A DNA stretch of 36,000 nucleotides from CAZIKB01 sp964539665 (GCA_964539665.1 CAZIKB010000065.1:1-36000); one strand, 5' to 3'; positions 8,850-18,087 are shown, counted from the stretch's first letter. Translations and numbers: made by a program. Notes: a model not told the origin generated them from the sequence alone.

Positions 8850-8911
8850 TGACATATATATTGAATAAATGTTTTACGCCTTTACTGCTGAATTTGTTTG
8901 GTTCTTACACC

Positions 8912-9059
8912 AATGAGACTGTCGAAAAAGTATTCGTTTCCAGCTAACTTCATGCTGAGTCCCGAAGTCAATTCGGGAAAGCACATTGATTAAATCTGAC
9001 TTAAGTATCCTTCGACTCCGCTCAGGATGAAGTCAAAGTATTTTCTCGCCAGTCTCATT
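8912..9059. repeat. MITE-like element overlapping the 3' end of maf
   Basis: A 148-base element with perfect 10-base terminal inverted repeats, AATGAGACTG (8912-8921) and CAGTCTCATT (9050-9059), extended imperfectly for about 15 more bases inward. Inside are a tight hairpin TCCCGAA/TTCGGGA (8960-8966 and 8972-8978) and an imperfect CATGCTGAG/CTCAGGATG pair. No coding sequence is carried. Its right end provides the last codons and stop of maf. It shares the TCCCGA-TCGGGA core with the elements at 5908 and 35223. Confidence 0.7.
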
Positions 9060-9650
9060 TTCATTAATTTTATTACAAAACGAACGCAATAACACATAGA
9101 ACTTTGTTAACGGAAATCCAACTACATTATAAAAACAACCATTCACCTTATTCACAAAAATGGCGCTTTTGTCCTGTATCCCATACGCACCAGCTTTATC
9201 CAGGGGATTATCAGTTTTTATATATTGCTCAATTTCCTCATTTCCTATGCTGCGAAATGTTACCTGAGTTTTTTCATAATCACAAATCATCATTCCTGAG
9301 GGCTTATCAACAACAGCAAATCCAGTATAAACAGTATGTATTCTGCCGCTCAATTGCCGCAGCATTTCAGCAGCCTGACTCGTATTCCGGGGTTTGCCCA
9401 ATATGTTATTATCGATCACGACAATTGTATCGGCGCCAATAATTAATCCCTCTTTAAGGTTTTCGGCAACTTTTAATGCTTTCTTTTGCGCAAGTTCCAG
9501 GACATGTACTTCAGGAATAGAATATGTTTCATTACATTCATTAACCTGACTGTCTCTCACCTCAAATTCTAAGCCTATCAACCTTAATAACTGCGCCCGA
9601 CGTGGAGAAATCGATGCCAGAATTAATTTCTTTCCATATAGATTTAACAT
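9033..9650 (-). CDS. maf: Maf family nucleotide pyrophosphatase
   Basis: A Maf-like protein of about 205 residues. Signature motifs are LASISPRR near the N-terminus, GADTIVVID, GKP, DKAGAYGIQ and NVVGFPL. Maf proteins hydrolyse non-canonical or standard nucleoside triphosphates to monophosphates in the cytoplasm. I prefer the ATG at 9650, 10 bases beyond the dtd stop; the frame can also open at a TTG (9680), which would overlap dtd and extend the protein past the usual start. The last residues (ETGEKIL and stop) are encoded inside the terminal inverted repeat of a MITE-like element, so the native C-terminus has probably been replaced. The essential core is intact. Confidence 0.92.
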   Translation of the reverse strand: MLNLYGKKLILASISPRRAQLLRLIGLEFEVRDSQVNECNETYSIPEVHVLELAQKKALKVAENLKEGLIIGADTIVVIDNNILGKPRNTSQAAEMLRQLSGRIHTVYTGFAVVDKPSGMMICDYEKTQVTFRSIGNEEIEQYIKTDNPLDKAGAYGIQDKSAIFVNKVNGCFYNVVGFPLTKFYVLLRSFCNKINENETGEKIL

Positions 9651-9660
9651 TCCAATATGC

Positions 9661-10107
9661 TCAATTATTTTTACTGTCAATAATAAGCGTTACAGGGCCA
9701 TCATTGTGTATTTCAACGTGCATAATTGCTCCAAAGGTACCCTCTTCAACCGTTAAACCTGATTCTTTCAAAAAATATATAAATTTTTCATAAAGAGGTT
9801 CAGATATTTCAGGTGGGGCCGAATCAATAAAGCTCGGTCGCCTTCCTTTGCTCGTATCTCCATACAGTGTAAATTGTGAAACAACAAGAATTTCACCTTT
9901 CACCGCCAAACATGAAAGATTGAATTTCCCATCATCATCACTGAAAATTCTAAGATTGGCACATTTCTCGGCTAAATAGTTCGCATCTTCTTCTGTATCA
10001 CCAACCCGGACACCCAAAAGAATGATCAATCCGTAATTGATTTTTCCAATTGAAACACCGTCAACGGTGACTGATGCTTTTGTCACCCGTTGTATAAGCG
10101 CTCTCAA
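9661..10107 (-). CDS. dtd: D-aminoacyl-tRNA deacylase
   Basis: A 148-residue protein matching Dtd in full length: an N-terminus of the MRALIQRVTKASV type, SQFTLYGD (catalytic region with Thr) and NDGPVTL (the Gly-cisPro motif family region) near the C-terminus. Dtd hydrolyses D-amino acids and glycine mischarged on tRNA, a quality-control step in translation. The start is TTG at 10107, fixed by homology because family members begin with exactly this sequence; an AAGG lies about 11 bases upstream. It is followed by maf with a gap of 10 bases or a small overlap, so the two house-cleaning enzymes are probably co-transcribed. Confidence 0.95.
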   Translation of the reverse strand: MRALIQRVTKASVTVDGVSIGKINYGLIILLGVRVGDTEEDANYLAEKCANLRIFSDDDGKFNLSCLAVKGEILVVSQFTLYGDTSKGRRPSFIDSAPPEISEPLYEKFIYFLKESGLTVEEGTFGAIMHVEIHNDGPVTLIIDSKNN

Positions 10108-10220
10108 ATCTTATGTCGCCTTAATTAGTGTAGTAAGAATAGTTGTTCGAATTTATTTGGAGTGGATTAGTGATGTGAATTCAAAGCTTCACTAAGTTTA
10201 ATATTTTAAAATTCTACATC

Positions 10221-10241
10221 AAAAAAGTATCAATAGTACTT
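10221..10241 (-). terminator. Weak possible terminator downstream of the UbiA gene
   Basis: On the minus strand a five-base stem AAGTA/TACTT (10237-10241 and 10225-10229) with a seven-base loop runs into six T residues (10226-10221), just after the UbiA stop. The stem is short and AT-rich, so termination efficiency would be low. Confidence 0.35.
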
Positions 10242-10244
10242 CAT

Positions 10245-11087
10245 TTAGACTTGCTCACCCAACAAAATAGCAATCATACCAATAATCATGTCAGCCTTCA
10301 AAATGGCCGAAATTTTTCTTAAAGTAGCGGGATATGGTTGTATCCACATAAATGTAAGTGATACAATGACAACTAAATCCACACCAACTAATACAATCCA
10401 AAAATATCCTTTCCCGAATATACCCCAAATATATGGTATAAATGTTAAAATAATTAACAATCCAAAGACTGATGTTGCCAGGGAAAATGCGGTTTTTTGC
10501 CCAAATCGAATTGGAAGTGTTTGAAATGCACTCGAGGCGTCTGCTTTTTGATCTTCGACATCCTTGATTATCTCCCGACCTAAATGGAAAAAAAATGCGA
10601 ACCCTGCCGGTATGAACGAAACCGGCTTCAGTCCTACTGAAATACCTCCGTAAATAAATGCTAAAGCAGAGAATAAACTAACAGCAATATTACCAAAAAG
10701 GATTGTTCGTTTTAATCTTGCACAATAAACAATCAATCCGGTCGCTGTAAATATCGCGACCAGCAAGGCTATTAGATTAATAAATATACTAAGAAAAATA
10801 CCTAAAACAAACAAAATTATCGATAAATTTAAAACTTCTTTCTGTTTTAATTTATTCGCGGGGAGCGGTCTGAAAGGTTTATTAACACGATCGATGTCTA
10901 CATCAAAATAATCATTGATGGCGTTACCTGCAGATAAGATACAACCGCCTGAAATACACGCAAAAATGACTCTCTCTAAAGGCTGAATCGTTCCTGTGAT
11001 AAATGCCCCTGTAAATATCGAAAACATCCCGATAATTATATTTGCAGGGCGTGTGATTATAAAATAACTGAATAGCTTAAAATTCAT
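10245..11087 (-). CDS. UbiA family prenyltransferase (DGGGP synthase-like)
   Basis: A polytopic membrane protein of 280 residues with about eight helices and both aspartate-rich UbiA motifs: NDYFDVDIDRVNKP (58-71) and KDVEDQKAD (175-183). UbiA enzymes transfer prenyl chains to aromatic rings, heme or, in the digeranylgeranylglyceryl phosphate synthase branch, to a prenylglycerol phosphate. The motif spacing and overall look fit the last branch, which is known from archaea and from FCB bacteria, but this is inference and needs a tree. I chose the ATG at 11087, which overlaps the Omp85 gene by 11 bases and suggests translational coupling; the open frame continues to 11177 inside the Omp85 gene. 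Menaquinone- or heme-branch UbiA enzymes are the alternatives. Confidence 0.82.
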   Translation of the reverse strand: MNFKLFSYFIITRPANIIIGMFSIFTGAFITGTIQPLERVIFACISGGCILSAGNAINDYFDVDIDRVNKPFRPLPANKLKQKEVLNLSIILFVLGIFLSIFINLIALLVAIFTATGLIVYCARLKRTILFGNIAVSLFSALAFIYGGISVGLKPVSFIPAGFAFFFHLGREIIKDVEDQKADASSAFQTLPIRFGQKTAFSLATSVFGLLIILTFIPYIWGIFGKGYFWIVLVGVDLVVIVSLTFMWIQPYPATLRKISAILKADMIIGMIAILLGEQV

Positions 11088-12882
11088 TTGTGAGACTGAT
11101 GTGAACTTTACCATTTGATAATCCATCGCCTTCACCGAGCCCATAGTCGATACCGAAATAACCAAGCTTAGTATCAAGACGCAAACCGATTCCGTAGCCT
11201 ATTTTTGCATCTTCGAATTTCACCATGTCCTGGCTTATAAGTTCCTTCCTGAAATAATATCCGGCATCTAAAAACGCAAAAAATCTTGAGTTTCGGTTCA
11301 GAAGGAAACGATATTCAATATTTGCCCAGGTAATGCGCGAACCGCGAAACTGCTCTTCCCGATAACCCCGCAAATCCCGTGTGCCACCAAACCGAAATTG
11401 ATCGGTTATGGGTATCACCGCTTCATTGCTGGTTATTTGACGCCCATGCAATCCAACCGCAATGACCTGCCAGCGAAACAGCGAAAAGTAACTTTCAAAA
11501 TCGATTGAAATTATTTTTTGATTAAATGAACCTGGTTGGGCTTCCGTATCAAAATCATTTGCCGTGTTATTGATAGTTTTGCGGCCCCACTCAAATGAGG
11601 TTTGATAATGAATGCCTTTTCTGGGATTGAGCCAATGTTCCAGAGTATTAAATGTTACACCTACTGACAAATGCATTGAGCTACTAGATGGAATGTGAAA
11701 TAATATTGCGGCCAAAGAATCAGGCGAGATGTTTTTTTTGGTAACTTGCGTAAAAAACGACAGGTAATTATTTAGAAGCAACCTTAAATCAAGCCCGATA
11801 TTCCTTTGAACATAGCTTGTATCCTGAATTAATTGTTCGAAACTAACGCCAGCATTTAGTGGCAATCCAGCAATCCACGGTTCTAAATACCGCAACTTAA
11901 GCTGCTGCGTTTTTTCTGTGCGTCGCTCCCAATGCACCTCGATTTGTCTTCCAGTACCCAGGAGGTTTCTAAATGAGATATCTATAAGGCCGGTTATGTA
12001 GCCTTTACTATTTGTAGAAGCGGGATTATATCCAAGTACACCGTTAAAACGATTATTGTTACCTTCCGCCAGTTCAATTATTAGTTTGCCGAAGCCATCA
12101 TCTTGCCATTCTAATGCAGGGGGATTCACCCATTTGAAATATCCTAATTTCATCAGGTTTGGTCGAATTTTATCGACTTTTCGCTGATCATAATATTCCC
12201 CCTGCCGAACACCCGTTTCACGTTTCACAACATAATCTTTGGTCTGGTCGTTACCTCGAATTTCAATATCGTTTATATTTACCTCAGGGCCAGGAGCGAC
12301 CTGCAATCGAATATCTAAGCTTGATTCATCATTCAGGTTGAATTTTTTGAAGTTAAATCCGACAATATTTACTTTACAATATGGGTAGCCTTTATTTTCA
12401 AAATAGGTTAAAATATACTCGATATCATCTTGCAAGACCTCTTCCTGAAATTTATTTCCTGACCTTGTTTGTAATTCCAATAATATTTCCCTGTCGTCTT
12501 CAGACACACCTGAAATGTCAATCTCATTTATTATTAAGATTTTCCCTTCTTGTAAATGAACAAATACATCTACAAGTGAAGAATCACGGTTGTAGTGAAA
12601 TTGCACTGAATCAATTTTGGAGAAAAGGTAACCGCGCTTTTTATATTTTTCTAATACGCCGGCACAACGCTGATTAAAATCTGACTCAGTAATGAAATCA
12701 TTTTTTTTATAGTTAAACCAATCTTGAAGAGCCTTGTTACTAATTTTCTCATTTCCCTCAATTTCAAATTGTTTGAGCTTTGTCTTCAAACCCGGTTTGC
12801 TTTGAGCAACTAATTCTAACTGAGTATTATTAGCCAATACAAAAGTTAAATGCAATAAAATTGTAAATAATTTATATTTCAA
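11077..12882 (-). CDS. Omp85 superfamily outer-membrane protein (BamA/TamA-like)
   Basis: A 601-residue protein with a signal peptide (about 1-27), roughly three POTRA domains (about 37-110, 114-195 and 196-275, each with the strand-helix-helix-strand look and FENKGYP-type helix ends) and a C-terminal 16-stranded beta-barrel. Near residues 498-516 is GGTRDLRGYREEQFRGSR, the conserved RGY motif of the Omp85 lid loop, and the protein ends in the aromatic residue Phe expected for barrel insertion. Canonical BamA often has five POTRA domains and about 800 residues, so this shorter form may be a TamA-like or lineage-specific insertase. The start is TTG at 12882, 12 bases after the large outer-membrane gene. 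Confidence 0.85.
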   Translation of the reverse strand: MKYKLFTILLHLTFVLANNTQLELVAQSKPGLKTKLKQFEIEGNEKISNKALQDWFNYKKNDFITESDFNQRCAGVLEKYKKRGYLFSKIDSVQFHYNRDSSLVDVFVHLQEGKILIINEIDISGVSEDDREILLELQTRSGNKFQEEVLQDDIEYILTYFENKGYPYCKVNIVGFNFKKFNLNDESSLDIRLQVAPGPEVNINDIEIRGNDQTKDYVVKRETGVRQGEYYDQRKVDKIRPNLMKLGYFKWVNPPALEWQDDGFGKLIIELAEGNNNRFNGVLGYNPASTNSKGYITGLIDISFRNLLGTGRQIEVHWERRTEKTQQLKLRYLEPWIAGLPLNAGVSFEQLIQDTSYVQRNIGLDLRLLLNNYLSFFTQVTKKNISPDSLAAILFHIPSSSSMHLSVGVTFNTLEHWLNPRKGIHYQTSFEWGRKTINNTANDFDTEAQPGSFNQKIISIDFESYFSLFRWQVIAVGLHGRQITSNEAVIPITDQFRFGGTRDLRGYREEQFRGSRITWANIEYRFLLNRNSRFFAFLDAGYYFRKELISQDMVKFEDAKIGYGIGLRLDTKLGYFGIDYGLGEGDGLSNGKVHISLTNEF

Positions 12883-12894
12883 CTCTACACATCC

Positions 12895-15800
12895 TTAAAA
12901 AAATGCCCGCATTTCAACTTTGGCGAAATGTTGGGCTTTGGGCCTGTCTGGCTCACTTCGACCAATATAACTAAACGAAGCCTGTACATTTTGAGACATC
13001 CGCATATCAAATCCAAAATTCCAGCGAAAGCTTGTGCCGGCTGGGCTGCCATTAGTTAATTCAAATGGGATACTTAGACTTTTAGGCGCAACCGAGACTT
13101 TGATCCAGGTAATCTCTCCTCTGAACCTGCCTTTCTTACTTAAAGAGTAAGTCGACCTCGGTGTGAATGAAATTAAATCAGCTTTCGTCGCCGGCGTTTG
13201 AAATACATCTCTATTAAAGCTGAGGTTACTTTTCAAGCCTATCTCAAATTGTTGTTTTGGACGATACACAAAGTCAACCGACAATTCATTTGAACGAACT
13301 TGTCGACTCTCTCTACCCTCCGAATTAAAAATTCGATCTTCTTTTGAAAGAATAAATTCAAGCTGGGTTGACACCTTATTAGAAAATTGATTCAAGAGCC
13401 TGATTCGCTGTTCCTGCACTTCTCGATCCTGCCCGCCGCCAATGAATTGATTATTTTTTTCTCGTCTGTTTCTAAACCTGTAACGTACTGATAATTTCCG
13501 ACTGTTTTCCCAGAGGTGAACATCCTGACGAACTTCGATGCTGCCAAAAATAGTGGTAGAATCTTGTTGAAAATGATTCAAATGTAACAGATAAATTTTG
13601 GCCACATCTTTTTCTTTGGTTCTCTCATCAATTCTCAAGAATGATTCTGTTGTAATCGGACTCAGAATATTTTCAAAAAATCCTTTCTTTCCAGTTTTGT
13701 TCTTTTTTGAGTCAAAATATCTTTTAGGAGCAAATCTTAGATCTGCTCGAAATTTCAACTCAATTACCGGGATAAAATCCTTTGTCGGGATAACCTGTCT
13801 TATATAATTTCCAAATGGATCCGGTTCAAATTCATTTCGCTCTTCATTTTGTCTAAAATTTCCTTCTCCTGCCTCCACCTCGATAAAAACCTCTTCCTGC
13901 CGCGCTACCTGGGTGTTTGAAATCTGGTAATACAAATTACTTCGAATGCCAGCATTACGAGGTGAATAGCGAAATCGAAAGTCAGCTAAATCTGTTCGCG
14001 TGTCCTGAATATTTAAATCGGTAAAATTTCGGTCGCGGTGGGTAAAAGAAGCCGACGCTGAAACAGCATGCCACTTTTTAAGCACCCAGGAATAAGATTG
14101 GGTTTTAGCCACAGATTTCGGTACAAAATTACCTTCGATTCTATTTTTGTCATTCCGATAATTAAACCTGACTGAAGCTGTCATAATTTTCCAGGGAGTC
14201 AATTCTAAACCAGCCGTGTATGAACCAAAGCGAAAGCCAAATTGGCTGGTATCACTCTGGACATCTTTTCTAATTTCGCTTTCATAATCAAATGTTGGTT
14301 TGAAAATTTTATACTGGTAAGCTGTATGACCTCGCTGTCTTAACCACGAACTCCCCTGACCCAAATTTTGGTCATCATTATTGATGCTTTCAATAAAATA
14401 ACCTATTTCTGGTAAATTTTTCTTATTTAAAGCAGTTTTTGCTTCCCACCGATTTGAAATTAAAATGCTTGATTTAGAAAGCCGGCCGAACCCGCCTTCA
14501 AATGTCAACCCGTTCATTGGAGAATAAAGTCCCTGCAATTCCCCAATGGTTTCTTCCGGAGAATGCGCACTTGAAATATTCCATCGTCGATTAAATTCCA
14601 CTTGCGTCGTGCGGTCAATGTCTCTGAAATTGGCATTTTTTTTTCTAAGTTTAGTCCTGAGTTCAAATCTCCCTAAATTGTGTCCGGCTAATGAGATTTT
14701 TTCGGGTTGAATATTCAGATTAATTGTGTATGCTATTCCCTGGTTATCATCGTCATCCTCTGGTGAAAACAGGTTGCGGTCGAATTGACTCACGGCCAGC
14801 TCGCTTTTTAAAGAGACGGCTGAATTTGGTGAAAAAGCCAAATTAAATCCTAACATATCGTGACGTTTTGCTTGAGGAAGAATTATGTATGGTCGGTACC
14901 TTCCCTGGGACCTTCCTTGAATTTTGGGAACATATTCATAGCGGCCTAATCCTATATTACGATAGTCACCATTATTTTCACCAAAATCAGAAAATGAGAC
15001 TCTGTGATTGCCAGCATTGGTTCCAACATAAATAAATACTTCCGTAGAATCTCGTATGTAATTCCCACTGTCCTTGCCGACAATCATCCAACCGGGTACC
15101 ACTGCCAAACTATCTCCAGCCTCTTCAAGCACCCGGGTATAATCGTCGTTTAACTCCCCGGCGCTCAATGGATTATCTTTATCATCGCTTTCCCTGATGA
15201 AAGTCGTGCCAAATTTAATTTTATTCTCCCAAAGATTTGATTCACCGCGGATGCCCCAGAGATTTCGTTGATAGCTTTCATCCGAAAATTGAAAATCAAC
15301 AGTAATACGTGAATCAGCGGTGATCAAGCGATTTCGCGTAAATGAAATTTGACCGTTGCCGTATTCAATAACATAATCATGATTTTCACCGCGGGTCATA
15401 GGTTCACCGTCCACCCAAACTCGTTCTGTACCAGCCAAAACCAGAATGTTTTCCTGGCCTTCGGTTCCATGTAACTGGTACGGCCCCTGAATCCCTTCTC
15501 GGCCTAAAAATTCATTGGTAGAAAACCGGCCTTTTGAGACAGCACCCGAAAGCGTAACAGTCATGTTTTGAAAATCCGCCCTGCCCATTGCACCTTGCAG
15601 TTTTCTATTATACCGGGTGAATTCCGTACCCTGGAAAATTAAATTATAATCGCCAAGTGTGGCCTGCATATTCGGGCCTTTTATTTGCATAAATACTTTA
15701 TCAATCTCTTGCAATGTCTGCGTATTCCCCTCTGGCTGTAGCGGGGTATTTTGATCAGTTAAAGAAGCGACTACTTCTATATTCTCAGTCAAGTTACCAG

Positions 15801-16371
15801 AAATTTGCATTCTCAGCCCGGAATCTACTTGAAGATCCTGACTCGAGCCTACAGTGATGCCTCTGGTAATACTACCACTTTTTCTTAATTTAGAGGCAGC
15901 AATATTTTGTGGAACGGGTCTGGGCCTGAGTTGAATATCTGAGGATTCACTGGAATCAATTTCAGCCATTTTCTCCTTTTCATTTTTAACAATAAGTTCC
16001 TTGTGAAAGTAATTTCGTTTTAACTGAAGCGGAAATTTCTTGTATTGAATCTTCAGGCGGGTGTTCGTGGGATAGATTTTTTTTAAACTCAGGGTCCCGG
16101 CCAAATAACTTACAGAATATTCCTGGTCTTTAATAAGTAAAACAGAATCGGCCCAAACAAACTCAGAATTGGCTACAAGAAAGCTATCTGGAAAAGTATA
16201 AATGAGCCTTGCACTATCCGCGATGATAATAACTTCTCGTTCATAGAGGGACTGGAATCCATGCGTTCGAGTGTAAGTTTGAGAAGACAGGTACTCAGGA
16301 ATGAAAATTACTACAAATAATAATACGCAATTTAATCCAGGAGATTTAGTTATATTAGGAGATAAGATCAC
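12895..16371 (-). CDS. Giant outer-membrane beta-barrel protein of unknown function
   Basis: A 1158-residue secreted protein: signal peptide (about 12-31), an N-terminal beta module (68-112), a basic proline-containing linker (about 130-165), and a long alternating-strand region ending in the aromatic pair FF, which is typical of outer-membrane barrels. An internal module recurs: residues 68-112 (with VWADSVLLIKDQEYSVSY) resemble residues 312-362 (with VWVDGEPMTRGENHDYVIEY). The stretch SITRGITVGSSQDL (167-180), followed by SLTDQNTPLQPEGNTQ (203-218), looks strongly conserved but I cannot name the family. The start is GTG. The stop lies 12 bases before the Omp85 gene, so the two are probably co-expressed; the Omp85 protein may insert this barrel. 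Confidence 0.75.
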   Translation of the reverse strand: MILSPNITKSPGLNCVLLFVVIFIPEYLSSQTYTRTHGFQSLYEREVIIIADSARLIYTFPDSFLVANSEFVWADSVLLIKDQEYSVSYLAGTLSLKKIYPTNTRLKIQYKKFPLQLKRNYFHKELIVKNEKEKMAEIDSSESSDIQLRPRPVPQNIAASKLRKSGSITRGITVGSSQDLQVDSGLRMQISGNLTENIEVVASLTDQNTPLQPEGNTQTLQEIDKVFMQIKGPNMQATLGDYNLIFQGTEFTRYNRKLQGAMGRADFQNMTVTLSGAVSKGRFSTNEFLGREGIQGPYQLHGTEGQENILVLAGTERVWVDGEPMTRGENHDYVIEYGNGQISFTRNRLITADSRITVDFQFSDESYQRNLWGIRGESNLWENKIKFGTTFIRESDDKDNPLSAGELNDDYTRVLEEAGDSLAVVPGWMIVGKDSGNYIRDSTEVFIYVGTNAGNHRVSFSDFGENNGDYRNIGLGRYEYVPKIQGRSQGRYRPYIILPQAKRHDMLGFNLAFSPNSAVSLKSELAVSQFDRNLFSPEDDDDNQGIAYTINLNIQPEKISLAGHNLGRFELRTKLRKKNANFRDIDRTTQVEFNRRWNISSAHSPEETIGELQGLYSPMNGLTFEGGFGRLSKSSILISNRWEAKTALNKKNLPEIGYFIESINNDDQNLGQGSSWLRQRGHTAYQYKIFKPTFDYESEIRKDVQSDTSQFGFRFGSYTAGLELTPWKIMTASVRFNYRNDKNRIEGNFVPKSVAKTQSYSWVLKKWHAVSASASFTHRDRNFTDLNIQDTRTDLADFRFRYSPRNAGIRSNLYYQISNTQVARQEEVFIEVEAGEGNFRQNEERNEFEPDPFGNYIRQVIPTKDFIPVIELKFRADLRFAPKRYFDSKKNKTGKKGFFENILSPITTESFLRIDERTKEKDVAKIYLLHLNHFQQDSTTIFGSIEVRQDVHLWENSRKLSVRYRFRNRREKNNQFIGGGQDREVQEQRIRLLNQFSNKVSTQLEFILSKEDRIFNSEGRESRQVRSNELSVDFVYRPKQQFEIGLKSNLSFNRDVFQTPATKADLISFTPRSTYSLSKKGRFRGEITWIKVSVAPKSLSIPFELTNGSPAGTSFRWNFGFDMRMSQNVQASFSYIGRSEPDRPKAQHFAKVEMRAFF

Positions 16372-16476
16372 AGTACTTTAACAAATCCGATATTAAACAA
16401 CCTGAATTATTCACCGCAAAGGTTGCTGAGAGTGCAGAGTTTAAATAAAATCAAATAATTACAGGAATGAATCAGG
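16372..16476. other. Gap with a GCAAAGG-type dispersed repeat fragment
   Basis: The 105-base gap between the NHL gene and the large outer-membrane gene contains CACCGCAAAGGTTGCTGAG (about 16416-16434), which resembles a repeat family scattered in many bacterial genomes. No promoter, terminator or RNA gene was recognised here. Confidence 0.3.
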
Positions 16477-17484
16477 TTAGTTTAACTCTTTTAATTTAAA
16501 TACTTGAATACGACTATTATCTGAATCCAAAACATATATTTTATCATTTGAAATTGCTACATCTACCGGATTATTAAAAGCGCCAACTTTGTTCCCTTCA
16601 TCTCCCCAATGAAAAATGGCTTTATATACTTTATCAAACAACACAACACGATTATTTCCTGAATCAACTACAAGAATATTCCCATCATCTAACAAGATCA
16701 AACCGTTTGGTTTTTGTAGAACATCGCTTCCAAATCGGGTTACAAAATTCCCATAATAATCGAAAACTACAATTTGATTTGATCCCTGATCAGAGACATA
16801 AACTAAATCTGCCTGACTTACTTCGACTTTGGCAGGATATTCTAACTGGCCATCTCCCCAATTATAATCTCCGAAACTTAAGTTTGGTTCCCCAAAAGAA
16901 TTCAATTTCAAAACACGATCATTTTCATTGTCGCAAATGAAGAGTTCACCATGTTTTGAAATATCCACACTACCTGGAAAACCAAACTGCAATGAACTCG
17001 CAAAATTCTTGTCTGAAACGAATGAAGAAATATAGTTCAGATCCATGTCATAGCGTTCAATTCGTTCATTATTATAGTCCGCGATGAAAATATCCAACCC
17101 AGTTTTGACAGTAATGTCCAGTGGTCTGTCAAACTCTTCCTTTTCCCATCCAAAACCCCCAACAGAATGTAAATATTTTCCATCTTTATCAAATTTCAAT
17201 ATCCGGTTATTCCCAGTATCTGCTACAAAAATATCACCTTCCTGATTTATTGCTAAAGCTTGTGGTTGAGACAAAGGCATGTTATTGACAGGTTGCTCTG
17301 GAATAATAAAAAGAAATTGAACAACAAAACCATTGTCACTATTTTTCGCCAAAGGGCGAGCCTGTAATTTAGAATCAATCAGTAAGATAATAAAAATGAA
17401 GAAAATTTTAAGAAACAATAGTCTGGTTATAAAAACAAAAAAGCCGTCACGAAAATTCAACATGCGGCTATCTTTTGTAAGCAT
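16477..17484 (-). CDS. Secreted NHL-repeat beta-propeller protein
   Basis: A 335-residue protein with an N-terminal hydrophobic signal or anchor (about 15-40) and then five or six NHL repeats. Each repeat has the pattern P-x-x-[IV]-x-[IV]-x-x-x-G-x-[IL]-[FY]-[IV]-x-D, for example ALAINQEGDIFVADTGNNRI (about 86-105), followed by a short R-[IV]-x-x-[FY] strand. These form a six-bladed beta-propeller used for protein or ligand binding, probably in the periplasm or at the outer membrane. A second start (MLNFRDG, at 17463) is equally plausible and shortens the pre-signal region. The gene lies 40 bases after frr and upstream of two outer-membrane protein genes, so a structural or scaffolding role in the envelope is a reasonable guess. 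Confidence 0.85.
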   Translation of the reverse strand: MLTKDSRMLNFRDGFFVFITRLLFLKIFFIFIILLIDSKLQARPLAKNSDNGFVVQFLFIIPEQPVNNMPLSQPQALAINQEGDIFVADTGNNRILKFDKDGKYLHSVGGFGWEKEEFDRPLDITVKTGLDIFIADYNNERIERYDMDLNYISSFVSDKNFASSLQFGFPGSVDISKHGELFICDNENDRVLKLNSFGEPNLSFGDYNWGDGQLEYPAKVEVSQADLVYVSDQGSNQIVVFDYYGNFVTRFGSDVLQKPNGLILLDDGNILVVDSGNNRVVLFDKVYKAIFHWGDEGNKVGAFNNPVDVAISNDKIYVLDSDNSRIQVFKLKELN

Positions 17485-17524
17485 TATTATTTTACCCGTT
17501 TTTTTAAAACCTGGATCGCAGGAA

Positions 17525-18085
17525 TTAAATTTCCATTATTTCTTCTTCTTTATTCTTTAAAATATCATCAACCTGACTTATATACTTGTCAGTTATTTTT
17601 TGTATTTCGTCCATTGCAGTATGGCACTGATCTTCAGAAATTTCATGGTTTTTTTCAGATTTTTTTAAACAGTCATTTGCATCTCTTCTCACGTTTCGCG
17701 CAGCGATTCGACCTTCCTCCACCAGTTTATGACAAAGTCGAACAAGATCTTTTCTTCGCTCCTCAGTCAACTGTGGAATGGGCAAGCGGATGAGCGTGCC
17801 ATCATTTGCTGGATTCAGCCCTAATTCAGATTTTAAAATCGCCTTTTCAATCTCTCCAATTATCTTTTTTTCCCAGGGTTGGATTGTTATTAATCTGGGT
17901 TCCGGCGTGTTTATACTGGCAACTTGTTTAATTGGAACCGTAGAGCCGTAATAGTCAAGTTTAATTGTGTCTAACAAAGCTGGAGATGCTTTACCGGTCC
18001 TGATTTTTGTTAATTCAAAACGCGTATTTTCAACCGCTTTTTGCATTCTTTCTTCTGCATTATTATGAATTTCTTGAATCACCAT
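17525..18085 (-). CDS. frr: Ribosome recycling factor
   Basis: A full-length RRF of 186 residues. Conserved elements include RTGKASPALLDTIKLDYYG (29-47), INTPEPRLITIQPW and NDGTLIRLPIPQLTEERR, with the expected long three-helix bundle at both ends. RRF acts with EF-G to split the post-termination ribosome. The gene begins two bases after the pyrH stop, the conserved order in bacteria (rpsB-tsf-pyrH-frr), and is presumably translated by coupling. Here it is followed by an NHL-repeat gene rather than uppS-cdsA. Confidence 0.97.
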   Translation of the reverse strand: MVIQEIHNNAEERMQKAVENTRFELTKIRTGKASPALLDTIKLDYYGSTVPIKQVASINTPEPRLITIQPWEKKIIGEIEKAILKSELGLNPANDGTLIRLPIPQLTEERRKDLVRLCHKLVEEGRIAARNVRRDANDCLKKSEKNHEISEDQCHTAMDEIQKITDKYISQVDDILKNKEEEIMEI

Positions 18086-18087
18086 AA

